DNA of 21,362 bases from JBOGXB01 sp050694215 (lineage in GTDB: Bacteria > Actinomycetota > CADDZG01 > WHSQ01), in contig JBOGXB010000034.1 of NCBI GenBank assembly GCA_050694215.1, forward strand, positions 1 through 21,362, given 5' to 3'. The notes below the pieces were generated by a model. That model was not told where the DNA came from, made no database searches, and was given only the letters and a program-made list of their open reading frames with translations. This document shows, one piece after another, positions 1-7,457 of the stretch. The position numbers and the translations under genes were made by a program. Position 1 is the first letter of the stretch. Each line of letters starts with the position of its first letter.

Positions 1-687
1 GGTATAGAGATCGCCAACGACCTCCCCGGGGACGTCCTGCTGATCGAGGGCTCCGGGGCGTCTCTGCCGCCCGTGCTGGCTGATGTGTATGCCCTTGTGG
101 TCCCCGCCGGCATCCCCCCCGAGTACCTGAGGGGCTATCTGGGCCCATATCGGATGTTGCTATCGGACCTGGTCATAGTTACTATGTGTGAAGAACCTTT
201 CGGTTCTACATCCCAGGTCTCTGAGCTCGTCGGGCATATCCGCGAATCGTTCCGTTCCAGAGGCAAAGAGGAGGAGTCCCAGAGGGAGCTGAGGGTCACT
301 CGAACAGTCTTTCGTCCATACCCCACCCGTTCCGTTGAGGGGTCCAGAGCCTTCGTGGCGACGACCGCTCCCGAGGCGGCGGGGGATTCCATCAGGCGTC
401 ATCTGGAGGAAGACCATGGGTGCAGCGTCGTTGGGATGAGCCATTCACTGTCCCATCGGGAGCGTCTGACGAGAGAGGTCGCAGACATCGGGCAGCGCGC
501 GGACGTCCTCCTCTGCGAGATCAAGGCGGCGGGGGTCGATGTGGCCACCCGGGTGGCGTTGGAGAAGGGTTTGGAAGTGGTGTACATGGACAACGTGCCC
601 GTAGGAATAGAAGGAGACGATCCCGCGGCGGAGCTCCTTCATCTCGCGACGCTCGCCGACCGACGTTTCGAGGCTACGAGTCGATGA
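1..687 (+). CDS. cpgS: Cyclic 2,3-diphosphoglycerate synthetase, C-terminal part (5' end outside window)
   Basis: The frame is open from base 1, so the gene starts upstream; 228 codons and a TGA are present. The family enzyme closes 2,3-diphosphoglycerate into cyclic 2,3-DPG using ATP, in the cytoplasm. Visible family-like features are DVLLIEGSGASLPPV at the start (a nucleotide-binding-type segment), VFRPYPTRSVEG in the middle, then the stretch with SHSLSHRERL, and LLCEIKAAGVDVATRVAL followed by VVYMDNVPVG near the end. I recognise these from memory of archaeal cDPG synthetases (full length about 430-460 residues), so about half the protein is here. The stop overlaps the next gene's start by 4 bases (ATGA), and that gene encodes a 2-phosphoglycerate kinase, the preceding step of the same pathway, which strengthens the call. 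The N-terminal half cannot be checked. Confidence 0.8.
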   Translation, partial: GIEIANDLPGDVLLIEGSGASLPPVLADVYALVVPAGIPPEYLRGYLGPYRMLLSDLVIVTMCEEPFGSTSQVSELVGHIRESFRSRGKEEESQRELRVTRTVFRPYPTRSVEGSRAFVATTAPEAAGDSIRRHLEEDHGCSVVGMSHSLSHRERLTREVADIGQRADVLLCEIKAAGVDVATRVALEKGLEVVYMDNVPVGIEGDDPAAELLHLATLADRRFEATSR

Positions 688-1697
688 CCGAGTCCAGGCG
701 CAAGCACATCTTCATCACCGAGCGTGAGCACGGCCTCCCGTACTCGAAGGGACTGACGGCATCCTCGCTGATGGTGACGGGGCTTGGCCCTGCTCGTTCC
801 TACGCGGTGGCCAACAAGGTCGAGGAGGAGCTGCGTCAGCTTGGCCAGGATCGAGTCTCACCGGAGAAGCTCCGCAACTTGACGCTCGAGGTGTTGAGAC
901 GGGAGGCCGGGGACAAGTACGCCGAGGTATATCTCAAGTGGCAGTCGGTGGCCGAGCTCAACATTCCCTTGATCATCCTCATCGGTGGAGCGACGGGGGT
1001 AGGGAAGTCGACGATCGCGACGCAGCTCGCCACTCGTCTGGGCATCACACGCGTCGTGTCGACCGATGCGGTGCGAGAGGTCCTGAGGAGCTCGTTCACG
1101 AAGGAGATGTTTCCAACGCTCTATGAGTCCTCATTCAACGCGGACAAGGCAGTTCGTCAGCCCATCCCCCACTCGGGAGATCGTTTGATCATCGGCTTCC
1201 GCGAACAAGCTGCTGCAGTCTCGGTTGGAGCTCAATCGCTGATCGATCGTGCCATCGCGGAGAACACCGACATGATCCTCGAGGGCGCTCATCTTGTGCC
1301 CGGTTTCCTCGAGAAGGTCGACAGCGACGACGCGGTGATCGTGCCGCTGCTCGTGACGATCGACGACGAGGACCTGCACCGGGGACACTTCTATCGGCGT
1401 GACCGAGACACCGGAACGAGAGCCTCCGAACGCTACCTGAAAGCGTTCAAGAAGATCCGAAAGATCCAGAAGTACATGGTGTCCTCGGCTCTGATGCGCG
1501 GCGTCCCGACCATCTCGCACTACGACCTGGATGCTTCGCTCACCCAGATCATCGATCACGTCCTTACCAAGGCGCTGGAGTCTTTGGTACGCGGCGTTGA
1601 CGTGAAGGACACGGAAGACAAGTTGCTCGAGCGTGCCGTTGAGGCCGTGGGCCGGCAGAAAAGGAAGGGAAGCGACAAACATGAAGTTGTCCCTTGA
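684..1697 (+). CDS. pgk2: 2-phosphoglycerate kinase (ATP-cone-like N-terminus plus P-loop kinase)
   Basis: 337 residues from ATG 684, which overlaps the upstream stop (ATGA); an upstream in-frame extension would lie inside the neighbour and reads as low-complexity Arg/Gly. Predicted reaction: 2-phosphoglycerate + ATP to 2,3-diphosphoglycerate, the substrate of the preceding synthetase. Residues about 5-90 (HIFITEREHGLPYSKG...LTLEVLRREAG) resemble the ATP-cone-like domain of archaeal 2-PGK. A Walker A, GGATGVGKST, lies at 101-110, followed by ITRVVSTDAVREVLR, typical of zeta-toxin/2-PGK-type kinases, and later by LEGAHLVPGF and HFYRRDRDTG. Length is slightly above the archaeal enzymes (about 300). 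The last 17 bases overlap the transaldolase start. A generic P-loop kinase would be the alternative, but the domain pair and the neighbour make 2-PGK much more likely. Confidence 0.82.
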   Translation: MTESRRKHIFITEREHGLPYSKGLTASSLMVTGLGPARSYAVANKVEEELRQLGQDRVSPEKLRNLTLEVLRREAGDKYAEVYLKWQSVAELNIPLIILIGGATGVGKSTIATQLATRLGITRVVSTDAVREVLRSSFTKEMFPTLYESSFNADKAVRQPIPHSGDRLIIGFREQAAAVSVGAQSLIDRAIAENTDMILEGAHLVPGFLEKVDSDDAVIVPLLVTIDDEDLHRGHFYRRDRDTGTRASERYLKAFKKIRKIQKYMVSSALMRGVPTISHYDLDASLTQIIDHVLTKALESLVRGVDVKDTEDKLLERAVEAVGRQKRKGSDKHEVVP

Positions 1698-2361
1698 TAC
1701 CGCCAACCTAGACGAGATCCGTGAAGGCCATCGCTGGGGCGTCCTGCGCGGCGTCACCACGAACCCGTCCCTGATCTCCAAGGAGGAGCAGGACTTCCTG
1801 CCTCTCGTGAAGGAGATCTGTTCGATCGTTGAAGGCGACGTTTCGATCGAGACGGCGTCCGACGCCACCGACTTGCTGATCCGTCAGGGCCACGAGATAA
1901 CTCAGATCGCCGACAACGCGGTAGTGAAAGTGGCCCTGAGCCCCAATGGACTGGCGGCGGTGCGCAAGCTCAGCGACGAAGGCATCAAGGTGAACGTGAC
2001 CCTCTGTTTCACACCCACGCAGGCGATCCTGGCCGCCGAAGCCGGCGCTTACATAGTGTCTCCATTTTTGGGTAGGCTTGACGACATCGCGACGGACGGA
2101 CTACAGCTTCTGTCCGAGATCTGCGAGATCTATGCGGTCCAGGGTTACGAGACCCAGGTGCTTGCCGCCAGCCTTCGCCATCCGGTCCACGTTGTACAGG
2201 CGGCTCGGATTGGCGCCGACATAGCGACGATGCCCTTCAAGGTCTTCGAGGCCCTGGTGAAGCACCCGCTCACCGACGCAGGATTCAAAAGGTTCATCGA
2301 CGACTGGGAGAAGGCGAAACCCCACCTGGGCGAGCTTCTTCCCTCGATGCAGGAGGCATAG
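1681..2361 (+). CDS. tal: Transaldolase, small TalC/FSA-like subfamily
   Basis: 226 residues, a normal length for the short class-I aldolase type. ATG 1681 is preceded by a purine-rich SD (AAGGAAGGGAAG, 1661-1672) and begins MKLSLDTANL like the family. Schiff-base lysine K83 lies in AVVKVAL; D6, N28 (TTNPS) and the C-terminal barrel motifs (NVTLCFTPTQA, YIVSPFLGRLDD) are present. E57 in VSIETAS matches the Glu found in true transaldolases rather than the Gln of fructose-6-phosphate aldolase, so transaldolase (sedoheptulose-7-P/glyceraldehyde-3-P exchange, pentose phosphate pathway) is favoured. The start overlaps the kinase by 17 bases. The gene's own end carries AGGAGG (2351-2356), which serves as ribosome site for rho. 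A tal next to rho is also known in Bacillus. Confidence 0.9.
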   Translation: MKLSLDTANLDEIREGHRWGVLRGVTTNPSLISKEEQDFLPLVKEICSIVEGDVSIETASDATDLLIRQGHEITQIADNAVVKVALSPNGLAAVRKLSDEGIKVNVTLCFTPTQAILAAEAGAYIVSPFLGRLDDIATDGLQLLSEICEIYAVQGYETQVLAASLRHPVHVVQAARIGADIATMPFKVFEALVKHPLTDAGFKRFIDDWEKAKPHLGELLPSMQEA

Positions 2362-2364
2362 AAA

Positions 2365-4041
2365 GTGACAACAGCGGACCGCTCGGTCCTCGAGAACAAG
2401 CCGGTCGCCGAGCTCAGAGAGATAGCCAAGTCGCTCGACCTCAAAGTCAGCGGCCTCAAGAAGGCTGAGCTGATCGACGCGATCGCAAACGGCGCGGGCG
2501 GGAGCAAGCCTCCTGCCGCTCCAAGGCGCGAGACGGCTCCTCCGGCCCCCAAACCCTCTTCGGACGGCTCTTCCGGAGACGGCTCGAACGTTCCTCAGGA
2601 ACGTGGATCGAACGCTGCTCAGGAACGTGGATCGAACGCTGCTCAGGAACGTGGATCGAACGCTGCTCAGGAAAGTGGATCGAACGGCGCGGGGCTTCGA
2701 GACGAGGCTGCCCACGACGAGCGGGACCGCAGGGACGATGACCGTAAACGTCCCAGGAGTCAGCGCGGCAACCGCAACCGCCCCCGTGAGAAGGCCGAAC
2801 CGCGCGAAGGGGGCCGTAGGCGTCGCCGGCGCGGTCGCGGAAGCGGCGGAGGTGCGGGGATCCCGCACTACCTGCGCGAGGAGCGTTGGGAAGAGGAGGT
2901 CGAGGACGACTCCGACGCCGAGGTCCGCACCGGCGTGCTGGATCTGCTACCGGAGGGCTACGGCTTCCTTCGTACGACGGGATACCTACCTGGAGAGAAG
3001 GACGTTTACGTCTCAGTGTCCCAGGTCCGCCGGTTCCACCTTCGCAAGGGCGACGAGATCAGCGGGTCGGTTCGCTCGCCGAAGGAATCCGAGAAGTATC
3101 AGGCTCTTCTGAAGGTCCACACCATCAACGGGCTCGAGCCCGACGCCGCACAGAGGCGACCTCGCTTCGCGGATCTCGTCCCCCTCTACCCACAGAAGCG
3201 TCTGACCCTCGAGCACATGGACAACCCACGCGCGATAACCGCCCGCATCATCGACCTGGTCTCTCCCATCGGCAAAGGTCAGCGCGGAATGATCGTGAGC
3301 CCTCCCAAGGCCGGCAAGACCACGGTCATGAAGGAGATTGCCAACGCCGTTCTCACGAACAACCCCGAGGTGCACCTGATCGTGCTGCTGGTAGACGAAC
3401 GTCCCGAAGAGGTGACCGACATGCAGCGATCGGTCAATGGTGAGGTGATCTACTCGACCTTCGACCGGCCTTCGGATGATCACATCCAGGTCACCGAGCT
3501 GACGCTCGAGCGCGCAAAGCGTCTGGTCGAGATGGGCAAGGACGTGATGATCCTTCTCGACGGCATCACGCGCCTGTCGCGTGCTTACAACCTCGCGACA
3601 CCGGCGTCGGGTCGGATCCTCTCCGGTGGTGTCGACTCGACTGCCCTTTATCCGCCGAAGAGGTTCTTCGGGGCGGCTCGCAACATCGAGGACGGGGGCT
3701 CGCTCACGATCCTCGCCACCGCCCTGGTCGATACCGGCTCGAGGATGGATGAGGTCATCTTCGAAGAGTTCAAGGGGACCGGCAACTGGGAGCTCCGCCT
3801 CGACCGCAGGATGTCGGAGAAGCGGATCTTCCCGGCGATAGACATTCAGGCGTCGGGCACGCGCAAGGAGGAGCTCCTCCTGACTCCCGAAGAGCTGCAG
3901 CTCGTGTGGCGGCTGCGACGAGTCCTGCATTCTCTCGCGGACGGAGGCGCCCTCGAGTTGCTAATCGACAAGATGAAGGCGACGAGCGGGAACGTCCAGT
4001 TCCTCAGGGAGATCGCCAAGGCTCCCGTGAAGGGGGAATGA
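2365..4041 (+). CDS. rho: Transcription termination factor Rho with long low-complexity N-terminal insertion
   Basis: 558 residues from GTG 2365, eight bases after AGGAGG. This is the hexameric RNA-dependent ATPase that ends transcription. Domains: Rho_N/SAP-like helices at about 9-43 (VAELREIAKSLDL); an insertion at about 44-186 with a fourfold 8-residue repeat (76-107) and Arg/Asp/Gly-rich runs including a poly-Arg stretch near 151-156; primary RNA-binding cold-shock fold about 188-262 (GVLDLLPEGYGFLR); Walker A SPPKAGKTT at 312-320; Walker B VMILLDGITR at 394-403; Q-loop region PPKRFFGAARNIEDGG; R-loop region EEFKGTGNWELRLD. E. coli Rho is about 420 residues, so the excess is the insertion, which is typical in kind of high-GC Gram-positives. 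rpmE follows closely downstream. Confidence 0.97.
   Translation: MTTADRSVLENKPVAELREIAKSLDLKVSGLKKAELIDAIANGAGGSKPPAAPRRETAPPAPKPSSDGSSGDGSNVPQERGSNAAQERGSNAAQERGSNAAQESGSNGAGLRDEAAHDERDRRDDDRKRPRSQRGNRNRPREKAEPREGGRRRRRRGRGSGGGAGIPHYLREERWEEEVEDDSDAEVRTGVLDLLPEGYGFLRTTGYLPGEKDVYVSVSQVRRFHLRKGDEISGSVRSPKESEKYQALLKVHTINGLEPDAAQRRPRFADLVPLYPQKRLTLEHMDNPRAITARIIDLVSPIGKGQRGMIVSPPKAGKTTVMKEIANAVLTNNPEVHLIVLLVDERPEEVTDMQRSVNGEVIYSTFDRPSDDHIQVTELTLERAKRLVEMGKDVMILLDGITRLSRAYNLATPASGRILSGGVDSTALYPPKRFFGAARNIEDGGSLTILATALVDTGSRMDEVIFEEFKGTGNWELRLDRRMSEKRIFPAIDIQASGTRKEELLLTPEELQLVWRLRRVLHSLADGGALELLIDKMKATSGNVQFLREIAKAPVKGE
2590..2685 (+). repeat. Four tandem 24-bp units inside rho
   Basis: Four contiguous 24-bp units begin at 2590, 2614, 2638 and 2662. 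Units 2 and 3 are identical; unit 1 differs at its first codons and unit 4 by one base (cgt to agt). They are in frame and encode VPQERGSN, AAQERGSN, AAQERGSN, AAQESGSN in the disordered N-terminal insertion of Rho. Because the unit is a multiple of 3, copy number can change without breaking the gene. Confidence 0.97.
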
Positions 4042-4055
4042 AGTAGGACGGCTGG

Positions 4056-4232
4056 ATGTTCTTGGGATTGGGCTGGCCGGAGTGGCTGACTATCATCGCG
4101 TTGGTGGGCGGTTTGTGGCTGACTTTCAAGGTGATGGCCCGGGCGTCCGTAGCTTACGAGAAGGCTCGGAAGGCTCGAGAGGCGGACCAAGACCAGACCC
4201 AAGACGTCAAGCAGGGAGAGGAAGAGTCATGA
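4056..4232 (+). CDS. Small single-span membrane protein between rho and rpmE (58 aa, unknown function)
   Basis: ATG 4056 to TGA 4232 encodes 58 residues. It starts MFLGLGWPEW, continues with a hydrophobic span at about residues 5-25 (WPEWLTIIALVGGLWLTF), then a basic segment (KVMARASVAYEKARKARE) and an acidic/Gln-rich tail ending GEEES. That layout (short N-terminus, one span, amphipathic charged helix) is a coherent membrane-protein pattern, unlikely by chance. The stop overlaps the rpmE ATG by 4 bases (ATGA at 4229-4232), as at other real junctions here. The upstream SD is weak (AGGACG, 4046-4051), 14 bases after the rho stop. It has TatA-like topology but lacks the FG...LP hinge motif, so I do not call it TatA. 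I recognise no family. Confidence 0.72.
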   Translation: MFLGLGWPEWLTIIALVGGLWLTFKVMARASVAYEKARKAREADQDQTQDVKQGEEES

Positions 4233-4504
4233 AGCAGGGGATACATCCCGAGTACGTCGAGACGATCGTCACTTGTTCCTGTGGGAACACCTTCAAGACG
4301 CGCTCGGTGAAGCCGGAGCTCCACGTCGAGCTTTGCAACCAGTGCCACCCCTTCTATACGGGCAAGCAGAAGCTCGTGGACACCGGGGGCCGCGTGGAGC
4401 GCTTCCAACGCAAGTACGCGCAGAGGCGGGCCCCCAGGCCCGTGCCTGAGGCCGAAGTCGAGCAGGCCCCGGAGACGGCCAAAGCGACTCGATCCTCCGA
4501 GTAA
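4229..4504 (+). CDS. rpmE: 50S ribosomal protein L31 (zinc-binding type)
   Basis: 91 residues starting MKQGIHPEYV at ATG 4229, overlapping the stop of the small membrane protein gene. L31 sits at the central protuberance of the large ribosomal subunit. It is the zinc-binding (C+) form: C16, C18, C36 and C39 (CSCG ... CNQC). The family segment HPFYTGKQKLVDTGGRVERFQRKY follows in two recognisable blocks. After about residue 70 there is an extra Pro/Glu/Ala-rich tail of roughly 20 residues not found in the 66-71 residue forms. rho-rpmE-prfA order is widely conserved. Presence of the C+ form suggests a zinc-independent paralogue, if any, lies elsewhere. Confidence 0.97.
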   Translation: MKQGIHPEYVETIVTCSCGNTFKTRSVKPELHVELCNQCHPFYTGKQKLVDTGGRVERFQRKYAQRRAPRPVPEAEVEQAPETAKATRSSE

Positions 4505-4531
4505 TCGGCGAATCAGTCGAGTCGCGAGAAG

Positions 4532-5491
4532 TTGAGCCAAGACCCGAAACGCAAGCCCTCGATCGGGGGCCAGGCAGTACTCGAGGGTGTGATGATGCGC
4601 GGCCCGTCGTCGTGGTCGGTGGCGTGCCGGCGCCCGGACGAGACGATCGCGGTCGAGCACTTCCCTCTCCCGACGATGGCCGAGCGGCATCCCTGGCTCA
4701 AGTGGCCGTTGATCCGTGGCTGCCTCGTCCTCGGCGAGTCGCTTGCGATCGGCATCAAGGCCCTGATGATCTCCGCCAACCAGGCGCTGGGCGAGGAAGA
4801 GCAGCTCAGCGACAAACAGCTCGGGTGGACTCTCACGATGGCGATGGTCCTCTTCTCCGGCGTGTTCATCGCGCTGCCGTTCTTCGGAACGAAACTGATC
4901 GAGAACGCCGTCGGCGACCTATCGACGGAACGCCCACTCGTGTTCAACCTGATCGAGGTCTCGATAAGGCTGGGGATGTTCGTCGGTTACCTGCTCCTGA
5001 TCGGCATGTTCAAGGACATCAGACGCGTCTTCCAATATCACGGAGCCGAGCACAAGACGATCTATGCCTACGAGAATGGCGACGAGCTCGATCCGGCTGA
5101 GATAAATCGCAAGTACTCCACACTGCACGTAAGGTGCGGGACCAACTTTCTGTTCATCGTGCTCTTCCTCACCTTGATCGCACACTTCGTGTTGGATCTG
5201 TTGGTCTCCACGGATCCCTTGCCGCGGATCGCGTTGAGGATCGGAGCAATCCCGATACTTGCGGGCGTTTCCTACGAGGCGATCAAGCTGGCGTCGCGGA
5301 ATGAGGAGTCATTGTTCTTCCGGCTTTCCATGCTCCCAGGGCTTGCGCTCCAGAAGATCACCACGAAACCGCCTTCGCTAGACCAGATAGAGGTCGCGAT
5401 CGTCGCCATGCAGGCAGTTGCTAAGGACCTCGAGCATCCGCCCCTCGCTCCCGAGCCCGCGCCGGAACCTCCCGAAGCACCGGTCGCATAA
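4532..5491 (+). CDS. DUF1385 family membrane protein (YqhQ-like)
   Basis: 319 residues from TTG 4532. The same frame has the rpmE stop at 4502-4504 and no other start before the conserved N-terminus, so this start is nearly forced although its SD is weak. Conserved family blocks: GGQAVLEGVMMRGP (12-25), YHGAEHKTIYAYE (169-181), the HVRCGTNFL block (199-207), and TTKPPSLDQIEVAI (277-290). Probable membrane spans at about 99-118, 143-160, 204-224 and 233-252, with a Pro/Glu-rich C-terminus. Function is unknown to me; the His/Glu/Cys motifs could bind metal, which is only inference. In Bacillota and early-branching actinobacteria this family is often found near prfA/rpmE, so the position is typical. 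Confidence 0.9.
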   Translation: MSQDPKRKPSIGGQAVLEGVMMRGPSSWSVACRRPDETIAVEHFPLPTMAERHPWLKWPLIRGCLVLGESLAIGIKALMISANQALGEEEQLSDKQLGWTLTMAMVLFSGVFIALPFFGTKLIENAVGDLSTERPLVFNLIEVSIRLGMFVGYLLLIGMFKDIRRVFQYHGAEHKTIYAYENGDELDPAEINRKYSTLHVRCGTNFLFIVLFLTLIAHFVLDLLVSTDPLPRIALRIGAIPILAGVSYEAIKLASRNEESLFFRLSMLPGLALQKITTKPPSLDQIEVAIVAMQAVAKDLEHPPLAPEPAPEPPEAPVA

Positions 5492-5514
5492 CCGATAGCA
5501 GTCCGTTCCCCAAC

Positions 5515-5520
5515 TACACT
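5515..5520 (+). promoter_or_regulatory. Possible -10 box before prfA
   Basis: TACACT fits the TAnnnT pattern of actinobacterial -10 boxes and lies about 14 bases before GGAGG (5534-5538) and 25 before the prfA start. No convincing -35 is seen. It would give prfA its own start site after the DUF1385 gene. Weak evidence. Confidence 0.25.
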
Positions 5521-5544
5521 GGATGCCGAACGTGGAGGTTGGAG

Positions 5545-6612
5545 TTGACGCTTCCTGAAGCCCGCCTCAAGGAGATGGAGGCTCGCTTCGAGCAGATTGA
5601 GCTCGAGCTGGCCGATCCGTCCGTTGCCGCCCACCCCGACGAACGAAAGGCTCTCGGCAAGGAGCACGCCCAGCTCAAGCCGGTCGTCGAATCGTGGCGG
5701 TGGTATAGGCGCGCTTCCGATGACCTTGACGAGGCGAAAGGGATGATGGGTGACGCGTCCGCAGAAGAACGGTCCTACCTCGAGGACGAGATACGCCAGC
5801 AACAGGCGACTATGGAGCGGCTCGAGGAAGAGCTAACGAAGGCTTTGGTTTCGAAGGATCCCAACGACGAACGCGACGTGATCCTCGAGATCCGCGCCGG
5901 AGCGGGCGGGGATGAAGCCGGGTTGTTCGCGGCCGACCTCTATCGCATGTACGCACGGTACGCGGAGTCACGCGGGTTCAGGACCGAGATGCTGTCCTCC
6001 AACGAGAGCGGGATAGGTGGGTTCAAGGAGGTCATCTTCGCGGTCAAAGGGAAAGGCGCCTATTCACGTCTCAAGTTGGAGGCGGGAGTTCATCGGGTGC
6101 AGCGCGTCCCGGTGACGGAGTCGGGAGGCCGCATCCACACGTCCACGGCCGGCGTGCTGGTCCTGCCCGAGGCGGACGAGGTCGAGGTGGAGATCGACCC
6201 GAACGACCTTCGCATCGACGTCTATCGTTCCAGCGGCCCGGGAGGCCAGTCCGTCAACACCACGGACAGCGCAGTTCGCATCAAGCATCTGCCGAGCGGC
6301 GTCGAGGTGTCCTGCCAGGACGAGAAGTCTCAGCTCCAGAACAAGGCCAAGGCGATGCGTATCCTGCGTGCCCGGTTGCTGCAGATCGAGCAGGAGAAGC
6401 AGCACGAGCAGATGGCGGCGGAGCGTCGATTGCAGGTGCGGACCGGGGACCGCTCCGAACGCATCCGTACCTATAACTTCCCCGACAACAGGGTGACCGA
6501 CCATCGGATCGGATTCACGACGCACAGGCTGCAAGAGATTCTCCAAGGCGATCTCGACGAGCTCGTCGAGGCCCTGCTCGCCGCCGACCGCGAGGAGGGT
6601 CTGGGCACCTGA
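5545..6612 (+). CDS. prfA: Peptide chain release factor 1
   Basis: 355 residues from TTG 5545, placed 6 bases after GGAGG (5534-5538). An in-frame TTG at 5539 directly abuts the SD and is therefore unlikely to be used. RF1 reads UAA and UAG in the ribosomal A site and triggers peptide release. With this start the codon-recognition tripeptide PVT is at 189-191 (RVQRVPVTESGGRIHTS), marking RF1 and not RF2 (SPF). The catalytic GGQ is at 233-235 (SSGPGGQSVNTTDSAVRI), the same numbering as E. coli RF1. The Gln of GGQ is the usual methylation target of PrmC, encoded next. Length is normal. Confidence 0.97.
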   Translation: MTLPEARLKEMEARFEQIELELADPSVAAHPDERKALGKEHAQLKPVVESWRWYRRASDDLDEAKGMMGDASAEERSYLEDEIRQQQATMERLEEELTKALVSKDPNDERDVILEIRAGAGGDEAGLFAADLYRMYARYAESRGFRTEMLSSNESGIGGFKEVIFAVKGKGAYSRLKLEAGVHRVQRVPVTESGGRIHTSTAGVLVLPEADEVEVEIDPNDLRIDVYRSSGPGGQSVNTTDSAVRIKHLPSGVEVSCQDEKSQLQNKAKAMRILRARLLQIEQEKQHEQMAAERRLQVRTGDRSERIRTYNFPDNRVTDHRIGFTTHRLQEILQGDLDELVEALLAADREEGLGT

Positions 6613-6632
6613 CGCAAACCGATCCCGCCTCC

Positions 6633-7457
6633 GTGCTCGCACGCATCGAATCCACGCTTGCGGAAGCAGGCATCGAGACGGCCGCACGAGAAGCGCGCTG
6701 GCTCCTCGAAGCAGCCACCGGAGAGCGGATCACCGAGCTGTACGCGAAATCGGAGGAGCTCCCGGGCCCGGTCGTGGAGCGTGCGGTCGAGCTGACGGGG
6801 CGGCGCGTGTCGGGCGCGCCGCTTCAATACGTCACGGGCGTGGCCGGCTTCCGCAGGCTCGAGCTGGCGGTTGGGCCGGGTGTCCTCATACCTCGCCCCG
6901 AGACCGAGGTCGTTGCAGAGCGGGCCATTCAGCGACTTCCTTCCCGCGGAATCATCGTGGACGTGGGGACCGGCTCGGGGGCCATCGCCCTCTCGATCGC
7001 CGACGAACGTCCCGATGCCCGCGTCTACGGGACCGAGATATCCGAGACCGCCATCGAATGGGCCCAGAGGAACGTTTCCACCCTGCGATTGAGCATCGAG
7101 CTCGTCCGCGGGGACCTCTTCGACGGGCTGCCGCCCGAGCTGGCGGGGGAGGTCGATGTCGTCGTCTCGAATCCTCCGTACGTTGCTGTCGGCGACGCAG
7201 ACGCGCTGCCCACCGAAGTCGTCGATCACGAACCCGCGGAAGCTTTGTTCGCCGGGGAGGAGGGCCTCCAGGTGATCGCGGACATCGCGATGCGGGCGCG
7301 GGAATGGCTGCGTCCCGGTGGCTGGCTGATCCTCGAGATTGGATTCGCCCAGTCCGAAGCCGTGCTTCGACTATTGACGAACCACGACTACGCACAGGTG
7401 GCCGCCCATCCCGACCTGTCCGGGCATCTGAGGGTCGCGGAAGGGAGGCATCGATGA
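6633..7457 (+). CDS. prmC: Peptide chain release factor N5-glutamine methyltransferase
   Basis: 274 residues from GTG 6633. PrmC methylates the Gln of the GGQ motif in release factors using SAM. Seen: N-terminal helical substrate domain (LAEAGIETAAREARWLLEAATG), IPRPETE at 86-92, SAM motif DVGTGSGAIALS at 110-121, and the Gln-binding NPPY at 180-183. GTG 6633 has no SD. A strong SD-like GAGGAGGG (6592-6599) sits 9 bases before a CTG at 6609 that overlaps the prfA stop and would add 8 residues, so an unusual CTG start is possible. The gene follows prfA directly, as in most bacteria, and its stop overlaps the tsaC start (ATGA). Confidence 0.95.
   Translation: MLARIESTLAEAGIETAAREARWLLEAATGERITELYAKSEELPGPVVERAVELTGRRVSGAPLQYVTGVAGFRRLELAVGPGVLIPRPETEVVAERAIQRLPSRGIIVDVGTGSGAIALSIADERPDARVYGTEISETAIEWAQRNVSTLRLSIELVRGDLFDGLPPELAGEVDVVVSNPPYVAVGDADALPTEVVDHEPAEALFAGEEGLQVIADIAMRAREWLRPGGWLILEIGFAQSEAVLRLLTNHDYAQVAAHPDLSGHLRVAEGRHR

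Noticed and set aside
2590..2685. Tandem 24-bp repeats that could suggest a CRISPR array
   Set aside because: The units are contiguous with no spacers, in frame, and lie inside rho.
3013..3930. Antisense 305-codon frame opposite rho
   Set aside because: High-GC shadow of a clearly real gene; no domain or start signal.
4056..4232. Small membrane protein as TatA
   Set aside because: Size and topology are similar, but the FG-x-x-x-LP hinge and Glu in the span are missing and no tat genes are near.
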